From: a virus
IMG/VR virus record: IMGVR_UViG_3300021962_000409
Coordinates: 1-31,416 of that record
Reading direction: 5' to 3' (one strand)
Length of the DNA stretch: 31,416 bases
This document shows, in pieces, positions 1-7,971 of the stretch. Both the position numbers and the translations under genes were made by a program. Numbering within the stretch: position 1 is the first letter of the stretch; each line of letters starts with the position of its first letter. The notes beneath the pieces are model-generated. The model saw nothing but the letters and a program-made list of their open reading frames with translations, had not been told where the DNA came from and did not search any database.

Positions 1-2
1 TC

Positions 3-1574
3 GCCGGCGGTCAATCCAGCATTACTCGTCCAGCGCGCAGGAATCGTCTGGTTGATTCTTATGACTTAGACATGCCAGTGCGTCTGCGTAATGTTGAAAC
101 ACGCAATGAAGAAGGCAATCTGGTCAAAACAACCGAAACCGTTTTATATCGCGATGTACTTCCAAAAGAAACAGTAGACGCAATTGAACGCGGTGAACAG
201 ATGAATTTGGATGTTCCGTTTTTAGTTGATAAAAACAGAGCCATTGCTGTTGCAGAAGCAAATCCAACTATTGCAAATCGTTTGGATGCTGAACAATACA
301 AAGCAACAGGCCGAGCCTTGGTACGAGCACATCAAAAGATTGTTGGTCCTTATACCGCAGATCAATTTATTGCTGACGCACAAGAAACCTCTTATTTTCA
401 AACTGCGCTTAATCAAAGCCAGAAAGCACAACCTGATGTGACACCCGAGTTTGGTCGTGGATCTCAAAAAGGACGTTTAGTTGGTGGCGTCGCTGAACCT
501 CCAGCTAAAGAACCTGTTTACAACTTGTACTATGCGCCACATACAACTAAAGCTGGTACAAAAATACTTGTCAACAAAACCCAGGTTGTTGATGAAAATG
601 GAAACCTTGGTGAGTTTGGTATCACCGATTTAAGTCAATTAAACGAAATTGGTGTTGCCAAAGATGTCAATGGTGCTGAGCTGTATGTTTCTCCTGGCCA
701 GCAACTTGAGTACATTACTACTCAACCGATGGCTGTTAAGCGTCCATTAAAACAAGGTGCTCCACCGGTTGGTCAAATTGAACGAGAAGGTAAATATGGC
801 AAATTTACCAATGACGTATACGAAGCTGCTGAGACAATTGTGCAAGCACCGCTTCAAGTTCTTGATGCCAAAACAGGAGAAACAGTCAGTGCAACCGGTC
901 AAGTCAAACGAACTGAACTTGCTGGTTTCTTGAATGGACTGCGCTTTGCAACTGGTGCTACTGACTATGCGGAACTTGGTTCACTTGCTAATCGCATGCT
1001 GGCAGAACAAAAGGGAATTACTTTACCCGTCTTAGATTCTCCAACTGCATTTGATTTTATTGAAGGGGTGATCGGTCGCCCTGGTAGCCGTCCGTCACGC
1101 AAGTCTTTTGTAACGGTTAACCAAAAAACAGGTGATGTTTATCCTCTCTCCAGGGAAGAAGCACAGCAACTTGGTTTTGCAGGTGGCTCTGTTGTTGAAC
1201 CCGCTTTAACTCGTAAGTATGTTGGTCCGCCATCCCTAGACATTCGTGAGTCTCCTAAGAGCATGGAATCTTGGGCTCGCATGGGAGAAGGTGAAACTGA
1301 CTTCGAGCAGATGAAAGACTTTGGCGACGAAGCTCTTGGTGTTGCAAACGTTGGTGTTTTAATGCCTCGTCGCCCAGGGGAATTACAACAACGTCTTTCT
1401 CCTGCCACCACAGGTCCTGGGGCTGAATTGCAAGCTTTAAGGGAACAGATTGCTAAAATTGAACCTAAAGAAACTCGCTTCTCTTCTGAAACACTTCCTT
1501 CTAATTTGGAAGTGGTCACACAACAGTTGATGGCTCAAGCGGGTCGTCGCGCTGGTAAACGTCGTAATCGCTAA
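3..1574 (+). CDS. large unknown virion-like protein, 5'-truncated
   Basis: The frame is open from the left edge of the window. The first in-window ATG is at 72, but about 23 codons before it contain no stop and read like coding sequence, so the true start is probably outside. At least 500 residues are present from the ATG. There are no signal peptide, membrane segments or catalytic motifs that I recognise. The protein is rich in Gln, Ala and Glu, and the C-terminus is strongly basic (AGRRAGKRRNR). It is the first of a run of co-directional, closely spaced genes that look structural; the next gene starts 2 nt after its stop. I infer a virion or ejection protein from context only. Existence of the gene is sure, function is not. 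Confidence 0.8.
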   Translation, partial: AGGQSSITRPARRNRLVDSYDLDMPVRLRNVETRNEEGNLVKTTETVLYRDVLPKETVDAIERGEQMNLDVPFLVDKNRAIAVAEANPTIANRLDAEQYKATGRALVRAHQKIVGPYTADQFIADAQETSYFQTALNQSQKAQPDVTPEFGRGSQKGRLVGGVAEPPAKEPVYNLYYAPHTTKAGTKILVNKTQVVDENGNLGEFGITDLSQLNEIGVAKDVNGAELYVSPGQQLEYITTQPMAVKRPLKQGAPPVGQIEREGKYGKFTNDVYEAAETIVQAPLQVLDAKTGETVSATGQVKRTELAGFLNGLRFATGATDYAELGSLANRMLAEQKGITLPVLDSPTAFDFIEGVIGRPGSRPSRKSFVTVNQKTGDVYPLSREEAQQLGFAGGSVVEPALTRKYVGPPSLDIRESPKSMESWARMGEGETDFEQMKDFGDEALGVANVGVLMPRRPGELQQRLSPATTGPGAELQALREQIAKIEPKETRFSSETLPSNLEVVTQQLMAQAGRRAGKRRNR

Positions 1575-1576
1575 TC

Positions 1577-1795
1577 ATGGCTGAAGAAAAAAAGAAAGAC
1601 AAAAAGTGGATTCAAGGCATGCAAATGAAGGAAGGTGCCTTCACTGCCAAAGCCAAACGTAAAGGAATTACATCTGCACAACTTCAAGAAAACGTTTTAT
1701 CTAATCCTGATGAGTACGATGAAAAAACGGTGAAACAAGCACGGCTTCGTCAAACATTGGTAGGATTACATAAGAAGAAAAAAACTGAAGATTAA
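1577..1795 (+). CDS. small basic conserved phage protein
   Basis: A 72-residue, highly charged protein with lysine clusters at both ends. The core 'KKWIQGMQMKEGAFTAKAKRKG' pattern, followed by an 'SNPDEYDEKTVKQARLRQTL' segment, resembles a family of small basic proteins that I know from many marine and freshwater phages (KKWIQ...GaFtakAkraG...), usually near virion genes and without assigned function. It begins 2 nt after the upstream stop and its TAA overlaps the next ATG by one base (TAATG), so it is probably translated by coupling. A role in binding nucleic acid or as a small virion component is inference from charge only. Confidence 0.75.
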   Translation: MAEEKKKDKKWIQGMQMKEGAFTAKAKRKGITSAQLQENVLSNPDEYDEKTVKQARLRQTLVGLHKKKKTED

Positions 1796-2382
1796 TGGCT
1801 AAAGATGCACGCCTGGATCTAGGCCGATATATTGATTACGCAAAAGAACCTTTTGTAAAAAAGAAACAGCTTAATTTTGACGAGCTGTTCCAATCATCGG
1901 CTTCTTTGGGACAATACCCATGGAACCCATCTCGTTTTACGCAATCTGACTTGCTGCGTAAAATGATGACACGTAAGTTGTCATTAAACCCAGGCCTTAA
2001 TTTTATTGGTGAAACCGCAGAACAATACCAAGTTTTTGCTGGCATGCCAAATTTTAATCGTACTACTGAGTACGATTTTGTAAATGGTAGAGCTCTAACA
2101 ACCCAACGTCCAGAGACTCAACCAGGTTTTAATCAACTATGGCCAGAAACTTATAGGCTTAGTCCAACTATTTCTGCAGATAAAAAAATTAAAAATCCAA
2201 TGCCTCGTGCATCAGATCCTGATCCCCGTGGCTTCCTGATGGCAGCAGCCCAACAACAAGTTGATTCAGAAGCTACTGGTAAGGCATCGGTTTCTCAATT
2301 ATTATCAAAAAATACAGGTAGTCTCGGAGCACCTCCAGGAGCTTCAAATTCAAACCTTAAAGAAGAAGAGAAGAAAAAATAA
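1795..2382 (+). CDS. unknown virion-like protein
   Basis: A 195-residue protein whose ATG shares a base with the preceding stop. It is polar, with many Pro, Asn and Gln residues, and ends in a charged Lys/Glu tail (KEEEKKK). I see no membrane segment and recognise no domain. Its position inside a rightward block of probable particle genes suggests a minor virion protein. A short AT-rich gap of about 40 nt follows, which could hold a promoter element (TTGTACAATTAAATTAAG). Confidence 0.75.
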   Translation: MAKDARLDLGRYIDYAKEPFVKKKQLNFDELFQSSASLGQYPWNPSRFTQSDLLRKMMTRKLSLNPGLNFIGETAEQYQVFAGMPNFNRTTEYDFVNGRALTTQRPETQPGFNQLWPETYRLSPTISADKKIKNPMPRASDPDPRGFLMAAAQQQVDSEATGKASVSQLLSKNTGSLGAPPGASNSNLKEEEKKK

Positions 2383-2421
2383 TAACCTCTTGTACAATTA
2401 AATTAAGTCGAAGCCAATGAA

Positions 2422-2991
2422 GTGAGATTAGCTGGGCTAGGCAAGTTTTTTGCTAAGAATAAAGATATTGCTGCCAATGTTGGAACCGGTAGCGCGATGG
2501 CCGGTGCTTTTGGTGCGCTTGCTGGTGGCCCTGGCGTCGGTATTGGTTCTGCATTGATTGATTTTGGCGTTACATACCCATTAACTGCACTTGCCAGAAA
2601 ATTGCGCCCACCCAAACAATCAACCACTAATTTTATTCGTACGCCAGACGGCAAATACACTCCAGCTCCTGAGTATTCAAGAGTTGAAACAATAGCAAAC
2701 TTAGGTGGCTCTGTTTTATCTGCTGGACTATCCGCAGGTTTAATGCCTGGCATGCCAGTTGAACCAACGATTAGTTCACAAGACCAAACGTTGTATCACC
2801 AGATGTTGCAACGTCAAATTATTAATGAGCTTCAAGTTCCACAGGCTGTAGCTCCTGGGACACAATTTCAAACGGCAGGAATTGAATTCTTAAATCAATA
2901 CATTAATCCTTTGACGCAACCACAGTATGCGCTACCTGTTCCAGCAAGAGCGCAACAAGCCTTAGATCAAGCAGGTGTGAGGTTAATGTAA
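2422..2991 (+). CDS. glycine-zipper membrane-like virion protein
   Basis: The start is GTG, because the nearest ATG at 2417 is out of frame and stops at once. The 189-residue protein opens with an Ala/Gly-rich hydrophobic stretch (about residues 19-50) full of GxxxG spacing, and has a second one near residues 92-112 (NLGGSVLSAGLSAGLMPG). Such segments pack as membrane helices or oligomeric channels. The C-terminal part is Gln/Pro-rich and soluble. The stop overlaps the ATG of the next gene (TAATG). Together with the glycine-zipper genes at 2991, 3908 and 14249 it could contribute to a DNA-delivery channel; this is inference, no homologue is recognised. Confidence 0.75.
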   Translation: MRLAGLGKFFAKNKDIAANVGTGSAMAGAFGALAGGPGVGIGSALIDFGVTYPLTALARKLRPPKQSTTNFIRTPDGKYTPAPEYSRVETIANLGGSVLSAGLSAGLMPGMPVEPTISSQDQTLYHQMLQRQIINELQVPQAVAPGTQFQTAGIEFLNQYINPLTQPQYALPVPARAQQALDQAGVRLM

Positions 2992-3887
2992 TGAGTTTTG
3001 CTTCTGATTTTATCAAGGGATTTAAAACAACAGAACAGCGACAAAGAAAGTACGACACCAAGACTCTTTCTGTTGGTGATCCAGGTTTTAAAAAGGGTAT
3101 TGCTCAAGAAGGTATCACCATGCGTGGTACCCCCGTTCAATTTCTTGGTGCATACGCAGCACGTGTTGTAACTGACTTAACAAACGATGGAACCCGTACA
3201 CTTTGGTGGCGTGCAAATCATCCAAATGCCATTGCAGATATGGTCGGAAGTGCAGCATTAGGAAAAGAAACAGCAACAAAATTAGGACCACTTAAAACTG
3301 GCTTAGTTATGACTGCAGCGTTAGCACCAGCTGCTGCGGCATCTGGAGCATATGATCTATTAAATATTAGTGAGATGGGTAGGCCAGAAGGTTTTGCCCA
3401 AACGTATGCAGCAGTCGGCTCAGAAGATCGTCGTGAAACTGAACAACCTGTACAGGAAGCATTTGAGCGTTTCTTCTTGGGGCGCACAGGTCGTCCACTT
3501 GCGTACGAAGAAGCTAAAAAAGATATCCCCGATTTAACGCCAGAACGTTATGGTAATTTCTTGCGTAGCTATTACCAAGATCGTGGATTCCTTGGTGTAG
3601 CAAAAGCAACATCAGAAAACTTACAAGGTGTACCAGAGGCACGTTTACTTGGTTATCCGATAACAATCCCATCTGCATTGGGTGTTGCAGGCGGCTCTGC
3701 TGCGCTGGCCGTAGCTTCTCGCGCAAGTAAGCAACCAAGAGCATCACGCCTTGGCCTCGCAGGCCTCGCTGGATCCCTTGGCGGCATCTTGACGGGTAAT
3801 GTAATTAACGAAATTATTGCTGCCGGCAATCGTCCTTCTTTACCAACAACGGCTGAGTACGGAGTGTTGGGTACTGATAGAATCTAA
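2991..3887 (+). CDS. unknown virion-like protein with hydrophobic segments
   Basis: A 298-residue protein overlapping the previous stop by one base. The N-terminal 100 residues are basic and soluble. An Ala-rich hydrophobic stretch lies near residues 103-125, and two more near 229-244 and 253-279, the last with glycine-zipper spacing (LAGLAGSLGGILTG). Between them is a soluble stretch of about 80 residues with Tyr, Arg and Glu. The pattern resembles phage internal or ejection proteins that insert in the host envelope, but I recognise no family. An AT-rich gap with a short TAAAA-GCG-TTTTA inverted repeat follows before the next gene. Confidence 0.75.
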   Translation: MSFASDFIKGFKTTEQRQRKYDTKTLSVGDPGFKKGIAQEGITMRGTPVQFLGAYAARVVTDLTNDGTRTLWWRANHPNAIADMVGSAALGKETATKLGPLKTGLVMTAALAPAAAASGAYDLLNISEMGRPEGFAQTYAAVGSEDRRETEQPVQEAFERFFLGRTGRPLAYEEAKKDIPDLTPERYGNFLRSYYQDRGFLGVAKATSENLQGVPEARLLGYPITIPSALGVAGGSAALAVASRASKQPRASRLGLAGLAGSLGGILTGNVINEIIAAGNRPSLPTTAEYGVLGTDRI

Positions 3888-3907
3888 AATATAAAAGCGT
3901 TTTAATA

Positions 3908-4759
3908 ATGGCATATCCAGATCCTTGGTCTACGCCAACCCAACCATTATCTAGTCCTTTATATACCAATCCAACTGCAGGAGCAAATGCTCTTGCTGAG
4001 CGAGCTTTAATTGAGCAGCTTAAAAAACAAGCTGCTGCAGGTAATGAATTTGCAAAAGCAAAACTTGCAAAACTTGGTGAAGTGGCTTCTTCTGCTGGCG
4101 AAGCAGTTTTAGGTGTTGCTAAAAATATTCCTAAACGTGCCATTGTTGGTGGTGGTGCTGTTCTTGCTGGTGTACCTGCCTTGATGCAGGGTGATCTTGC
4201 TGGTGCCGCCGGTAGTTCTGCTGGTGCCGTCATTGGCGGTGTTCTTGGCGCTCCACTTGGACCTATCGGTAGTGCGGTAGGCACAACCATTGGTGCAATG
4301 GCAGGTGGTGCCTTAGTTGGCGGAACTAAAGCTGCCCTGGAGAAAACTCCTCAAGCAGTGAGTATCCCAACTCCTTTCGGTGATCTGCCCCTGAATGCTT
4401 CTGCACAACAGATGAAGTACATGCAGCAGTTAAGCGAGCTGGGTCTGACTCAAGAACGTAATGCTCTTCAGACACGCGTTAGTGCCACGATTGATCTGAC
4501 CAAGAAACTAAACGATGAGGATCTGCGTGCACGTCAGGCAGGTTTCTCCATTCTGCAAGCAGAACAGAATGCAGACTTGACCCGCGCTCAAGCATTGATT
4601 AATTCTCAAAACAATGCTTATCAACAGCAGATGATTCTTGGCGGTGCAATTAACCAAACAATTGAAGCACAACGTGAGCGTGGTGCTTTCATGCGTCAAG
4701 CAATTGCTACTAACCCATACGTCACAGCCCTTGCTGCACCTTCTATTGGGATTGGTTAA
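3908..4759 (+). CDS. glycine-zipper ejection-like protein
   Basis: A 283-residue protein. Residues about 79-139 form a long Gly/Ala hydrophobic region with repeated GxxxG spacing (VIGGVLGAPLGPIGSAVGTT), typical of glycine-zipper two-helix membrane segments. The N-terminus is amphipathic, and the C-terminal third is Gln/Ala/Asn-rich and predicted helical, like internal core proteins of podoviruses. An ATG follows an AT-rich leader without a Shine-Dalgarno sequence. The next gene begins 3 nt after the stop. The likely job is passage of DNA through the envelope during infection, inferred from composition and context. Confidence 0.75.
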   Translation: MAYPDPWSTPTQPLSSPLYTNPTAGANALAERALIEQLKKQAAAGNEFAKAKLAKLGEVASSAGEAVLGVAKNIPKRAIVGGGAVLAGVPALMQGDLAGAAGSSAGAVIGGVLGAPLGPIGSAVGTTIGAMAGGALVGGTKAALEKTPQAVSIPTPFGDLPLNASAQQMKYMQQLSELGLTQERNALQTRVSATIDLTKKLNDEDLRARQAGFSILQAEQNADLTRAQALINSQNNAYQQQMILGGAINQTIEAQRERGAFMRQAIATNPYVTALAAPSIGIG

Positions 4760-4761
4760 TT

Positions 4762-5205
4762 ATGTCTGATATTTCATATGCTGGTTTCCGTTTAGCGGGC
4801 AACCCACTTGGTGCCGCTTCTTCTGACGCATTTGGTACTTTAGTATCTTCCGGACCATCTCAAATGACCCCTGGTTATACAGGCGGCTTTAATTACACTA
4901 CTATTTCTGGTATTGATCCGAATACCGCAGCTTTATTTGGTCATCTTGATATGAGAGATGAACGGGCTTATGACCGTGAATTAAAAGCTGTAGAACTTAT
5001 GAAGCAGCAACGGAAAGAAGAAGCACAAGACGCATTTAAAATGAAAATGATTGGTGCAATTCCTGGTCAAATCCTGCAAGGCTTTGAATCTATTGCACGT
5101 TTATCTTATCCAGCTGCAGCTCTTCAAATTAAAGCAAATACCCCAGCATTGCTTGCAGGTGTTTATCAAAGCAATCCATTCGCTGGTAAGCGTTTACTTT
5201 CGTAA
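4762..5205 (+). CDS. unknown virion-like protein
   Basis: A 147-residue protein that begins 3 nt after the preceding stop. The first 60 residues are Gly/Ser/Thr-rich, and the middle is a charged helical stretch (KAVELMKQQRKEEAQDAFK). The C-terminus is moderately hydrophobic and ends LLS. No domain is recognised. Its size and arrangement match the neighbouring small structural-type genes. A TAGAATAA motif, shared with several other gene junctions in this window, directly follows the stop and touches the next start codon. Confidence 0.72.
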   Translation: MSDISYAGFRLAGNPLGAASSDAFGTLVSSGPSQMTPGYTGGFNYTTISGIDPNTAALFGHLDMRDERAYDRELKAVELMKQQRKEEAQDAFKMKMIGAIPGQILQGFESIARLSYPAAALQIKANTPALLAGVYQSNPFAGKRLLS

Positions 5206-5220
5206 CCTGGCGGTAGAATA

Positions 5221-5676
5221 ATGGCAGGAATAGGTACTGTACCGACTACCAGTTATCTGGCACCTACTACAAATAGTTTTTTACCAAGGACGGGTATGGA
5301 TCCGGGAACAGCTCTAGCAATTAGCGCAGGAAGTAGCGCACTCAGTGGCGGCCTTGGTGCTGCTGGCTCTAAAAAAGCTGCAGATAAAGCATCGGCTGCT
5401 TCAGAAGCTCAGGCTAAAGCTGTTCAATCAGCTGCTCGTGAAGCCCCTTTTCTCGGGTTCGGTGCGGAGTCCTTGGCTAAGAAGCACGATTTATTTGTTG
5501 GTGGTCCCCTGGATCGAGCTAAAGCTTTTGAAGACGCCAAGATGGCAGGTGCTATGGCATTTAGTCCCGATGCAATGGCACAACAGCGATTGCAACTTGC
5601 TCAAGAAATGGCAGCGCTTAAGCAGCAACAATCAGGAGGCTCCTTTGGCCTGGATCCTCTCAATAGGTTTGTTTAA
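5221..5676 (+). CDS. Ala/Gly-rich virion-like protein
   Basis: A 151-residue protein. The N-terminus is Thr/Pro-rich, followed near residues 30-50 by an Ala/Ser/Gly stretch (GLGAAGSKKAADKASAAS) of the kind common in phage internal and tail-associated proteins, then by a helical Gln/Ala-rich C-terminus. The ATG lies directly on the 3' end of a TAGAATAA element, so if that element is a -10 box for this gene the start would have to be internal to it; more likely the motif serves a different purpose. A second overlapping frame here (5345-5692) is low in coding signal and was rejected. Confidence 0.72.
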   Translation: MAGIGTVPTTSYLAPTTNSFLPRTGMDPGTALAISAGSSALSGGLGAAGSKKAADKASAASEAQAKAVQSAAREAPFLGFGAESLAKKHDLFVGGPLDRAKAFEDAKMAGAMAFSPDAMAQQRLQLAQEMAALKQQQSGGSFGLDPLNRFV

Positions 5677-5709
5677 AGTAAACTTTATTTAACTTAACGC
5701 GTAATTAAA

Positions 5710-6414
5710 ATGGATAATGCTGCTTCGCAATACAGTTATGGATATGGATATGGATCAACTGATCCAATCAAAGAATTGACTGAAAAAGTCGATGCTTTAA
5801 GTAGTAATTTTGGTGGTCAGATTAACAAATACGGCCGTATTGTTCCAAGGAGTTTTAAAGATATTACACGTGGAGAGATTGCTGATGTATTTAAACAAAC
5901 AAAAGCAACTCGCAAAGATTTACCCTACATATTTGAATCTTTTTTAAATCAAGTCAACAGAGGCTCTTTTGATCCTTCAGAAGCTCGTTACGCATATCTA
6001 GATCTTGCACGTTCCGCAGGTGTAAAACCAAGACAAGCTTATAAGCAAGCTGACATTTTAGGCAGTACTCCCATGGGGTTTGCATCAGCTGCAAACTATG
6101 ACCGCTATAAACCAGCAGCGGCCTTAGCCTTTGATCAGCTACTTGGTCGTCCTATTGGAGAGCAAGAGTTTAAAAATTACGTAAGCGCAGCGCAAGGTTT
6201 AGGTATCACGAAAGGCGCAGACTTCCAGGCGTTCCTTGGTGAGACGCTCTTGTCCAGTCCTGAATATAAGAGTAAAGAAGTAGTCTTTAATCCTGAAAAA
6301 GTTTCTGGAGCCTTAAAGACACTGTTATCTGTTACTCCAGCGTCAACAAATTCAAATTCTTCTGGGGGTATGAGTGTTTCTGAGTACGCTCAGATGCTAG
6401 GTGGTTTAACTTAA
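5710..6414 (+). CDS. virion protein with DUF4214-like segment
   Basis: A 234-residue protein. It begins with a Tyr/Gly-rich tail (SYGYGYGST) and a short coiled-coil stretch, then a soluble helical domain. Residues about 130-188 read like a DUF4214 repeat: a hydrophobic-LLGR core (144-147), a variable aromatic segment and the terminal SSPEY (182-186). In bacteria and phages DUF4214 is found in secreted or particle-associated proteins of unknown function. The gap before it is AT-rich (TAAAGTAAACTTTA inverted repeat). The assignment to DUF4214 is by eye and moderately sure; the role as a virion component is inferred. Confidence 0.72.
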   Translation: MDNAASQYSYGYGYGSTDPIKELTEKVDALSSNFGGQINKYGRIVPRSFKDITRGEIADVFKQTKATRKDLPYIFESFLNQVNRGSFDPSEARYAYLDLARSAGVKPRQAYKQADILGSTPMGFASAANYDRYKPAAALAFDQLLGRPIGEQEFKNYVSAAQGLGITKGADFQAFLGETLLSSPEYKSKEVVFNPEKVSGALKTLLSVTPASTNSNSSGGMSVSEYAQMLGGLT

Positions 6415-6450
6415 CACGCAGTAGAATCATAAAATAAAAAGTATCCCAAA

Positions 6451-7185
6451 ATGGCCGGCACTGGAGCAATACAAGCGTTAAAAAACGTTGGGGCCAACCT
6501 TGGCGCTGGAGAGTACAATAAACTTGTAAACCAATTTGGCGCAGCAGCGGCTCAAAGAGCTTTTGACTACGCAAAAGAGTCACCAAATATTAGTGTTGAT
6601 TCCGGAACTAGGCAGGCGTATCAAAAAAGCTTAACTCCTCAGGTTTCTTCAGTAGTCCCCTCTGCATCACAGGTGCCTTATATAAGCGCAGTGGGTGGCC
6701 AGGGTATTCCAGCAGGTAGTTACTCTATACCCGAGTATAACCTTTTGGCTGAAATGACCATAAGACAGCTAGACGGAAGTATTTCAAAAGAAATTGAACA
6801 AATCCGTGGTGTTACCGCGTCTAATGTGGCTAATATCCAAGGGGGTTATAGCGTTCAAGTCGCTCAAGTTGGAGCAGACGCAAACAGGTATATGGCTGAT
6901 CGTGATTTAGAAGCTAAAAGATATATTGCTGATCAAGACTACGCTAAAGCGGTCAAAGTAACTGAACTCCAAGGACGAAACAATCTTGATTTGCAAGCAA
7001 TTGTTAACGCTGGTTTAAAAGAAGTAGAAGGTATCCGTGGCCAAACGGCAAAAGACGTTGCGACAATTGGAGGAGAATTTGGTGTTAAACAAGAAGAAAC
7101 ACGTCAAAAAGGCCAAAAAGATATTGCATTAATTGGAGAAAGGTCTGGTTATCGAAACGCATTGATTAGCGCGTTTAGTTTTTAG
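6451..7185 (+). CDS. helical repeat virion protein
   Basis: A 244-residue protein. The C-terminal half (about residues 105-240) is a long helical region with an imperfect repeat: 'IRGVTASNVANIQGG' near residue 118 and 'IRGQTAKDVATIGGE' near 195, with a partial third unit (DIALIGERSG) near 223. Polar heptad-like spacing suggests a coiled coil or fibre shaft. The N-terminal region is Ala/Gly/Gln-rich. It could be an internal core or tail-fibre-type component; I recognise no family. Its TAG stop is the start of a TAGAATAA motif. Confidence 0.74.
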   Translation: MAGTGAIQALKNVGANLGAGEYNKLVNQFGAAAAQRAFDYAKESPNISVDSGTRQAYQKSLTPQVSSVVPSASQVPYISAVGGQGIPAGSYSIPEYNLLAEMTIRQLDGSISKEIEQIRGVTASNVANIQGGYSVQVAQVGADANRYMADRDLEAKRYIADQDYAKAVKVTELQGRNNLDLQAIVNAGLKEVEGIRGQTAKDVATIGGEFGVKQEETRQKGQKDIALIGERSGYRNALISAFSF

Positions 7186-7230
7186 AATAATTTGCGTTAA
7201 AATACTTAAAGTTAGTTCTGAAAGCTATTT

Positions 7231-7485
7231 ATGACTTACTCCGAGACAATTGCAGGTATCAATAGTGCTCTTGCAAGGGGCGAAATTGATGCTGCAACTG
7301 CAACTGCCCTCAAAAAACAGGCTGCTGAAGGCGAATACGGTGCCAAGTCTTTTAACATCACTGAATTCGAAGACCTCCTGGGACGCCTAGAGGGTTCTAA
7401 AATGCGTCAACAACGTCAGAAGAGTGTTGAAGGTCGTCGTGACATCATGAGCCAGGGTCTGGCTTCTATGATGAGCAACTTCTGA
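7231..7485 (+). CDS. small helical protein, SHOCT-like
   Basis: An 84-residue protein. The start of the sequence (INSALARGEIDAATATALKK) resembles the short SHOCT-type motif (L...G.I....y...K) seen at the ends of oligomeric proteins. The rest is charged and helical with a basic patch (KMRQQRQK). An AT-rich leader of 45 nt with no Shine-Dalgarno sequence precedes it. Function unknown; probably a small virion or assembly protein. Confidence 0.68.
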   Translation: MTYSETIAGINSALARGEIDAATATALKKQAAEGEYGAKSFNITEFEDLLGRLEGSKMRQQRQKSVEGRRDIMSQGLASMMSNF

Positions 7486-7495
7486 TTCTTTTGTA

Positions 7496-7684
7496 ATGAA
7501 TCCTAAATTTGCAGCCCAGCAAAATCAATCTAGCATTCAATCAGACTTGAATCGCTACAAGCAGGCTGCAGAGTTAGCTTATCGTTACGCCAGAGATCGA
7601 GTAGAAAAACAAAAGGTAAAAGAAAAATCTCCCTTCGGGGAAGAAGACAAAAAAGAACCAACACAAGATAAAGAAACGGTGTAA
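7496..7684 (+). CDS. small charged helical protein
   Basis: A 62-residue, Gln/Lys/Glu-rich protein without hydrophobic core, likely helical or disordered. It is set between two other small genes (10 nt after one stop, 2 nt before the next start). The mRNA of its 3' half has a CTTCGG tetraloop hairpin (TCCC-TTCG-GGGA at about 7629-7640). No function can be assigned. Confidence 0.62.
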   Translation: MNPKFAAQQNQSSIQSDLNRYKQAAELAYRYARDRVEKQKVKEKSPFGEEDKKEPTQDKETV

Positions 7685-7686
7685 CA

Positions 7687-7971
7687 ATGGCAGTTGATTT
7701 TCTTGGAACAGGAACAGAATTAGATTCTGATCCGTATGGATTTTTGTTCGATGAAGATAAAGCACGTAAAGCTGCATCTGCCGTGAAACTCTTCCAGGAC
7801 GTTTCCGTTGGTTCTACCATACAAAAAATGAAGGAATCTGGTGCACAAGAACGTGAAACCATCAGTCGAGGCGCACAAGAGCAACGTGCAGGCGCAGAAC
7901 AAGCCCAGCGTTTTGCCGAAAGTGACGAAGCACGAGATTACCGCCAGGCCCAACGAGCTTATCGATATTGA
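7687..7971 (+). CDS. Glu/Arg-rich virion-like protein
   Basis: A 94-residue protein. The second half (residues about 50-94) is a run of Ala, Gln, Glu and Arg (SRGAQEQRAGAEQAQRF) of coiled-coil or disordered type, similar in style to the helical repeats of the protein encoded at 6451. Its 3' end, from 7841, overlaps the only canonical start of the next frame (small terminase candidate) by 131 nt, an unusual arrangement discussed under that gene. Function unknown. Confidence 0.66.
   Translation: MAVDFLGTGTELDSDPYGFLFDEDKARKAASAVKLFQDVSVGSTIQKMKESGAQERETISRGAQEQRAGAEQAQRFAESDEARDYRQAQRAYRY

Noticed and set aside
3814-4290. Minus-strand Pro/Ala-rich frame
   Set aside because: Antisense of a Gly/Ala-rich gene; composition follows directly from that.
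5345-5692. Second + frame overlapping the gene at 5221
   Set aside because: Leu/Lys-rich translation with no protein-like pattern; the 5221 frame has the coherent Ala/Gly composition and better context.
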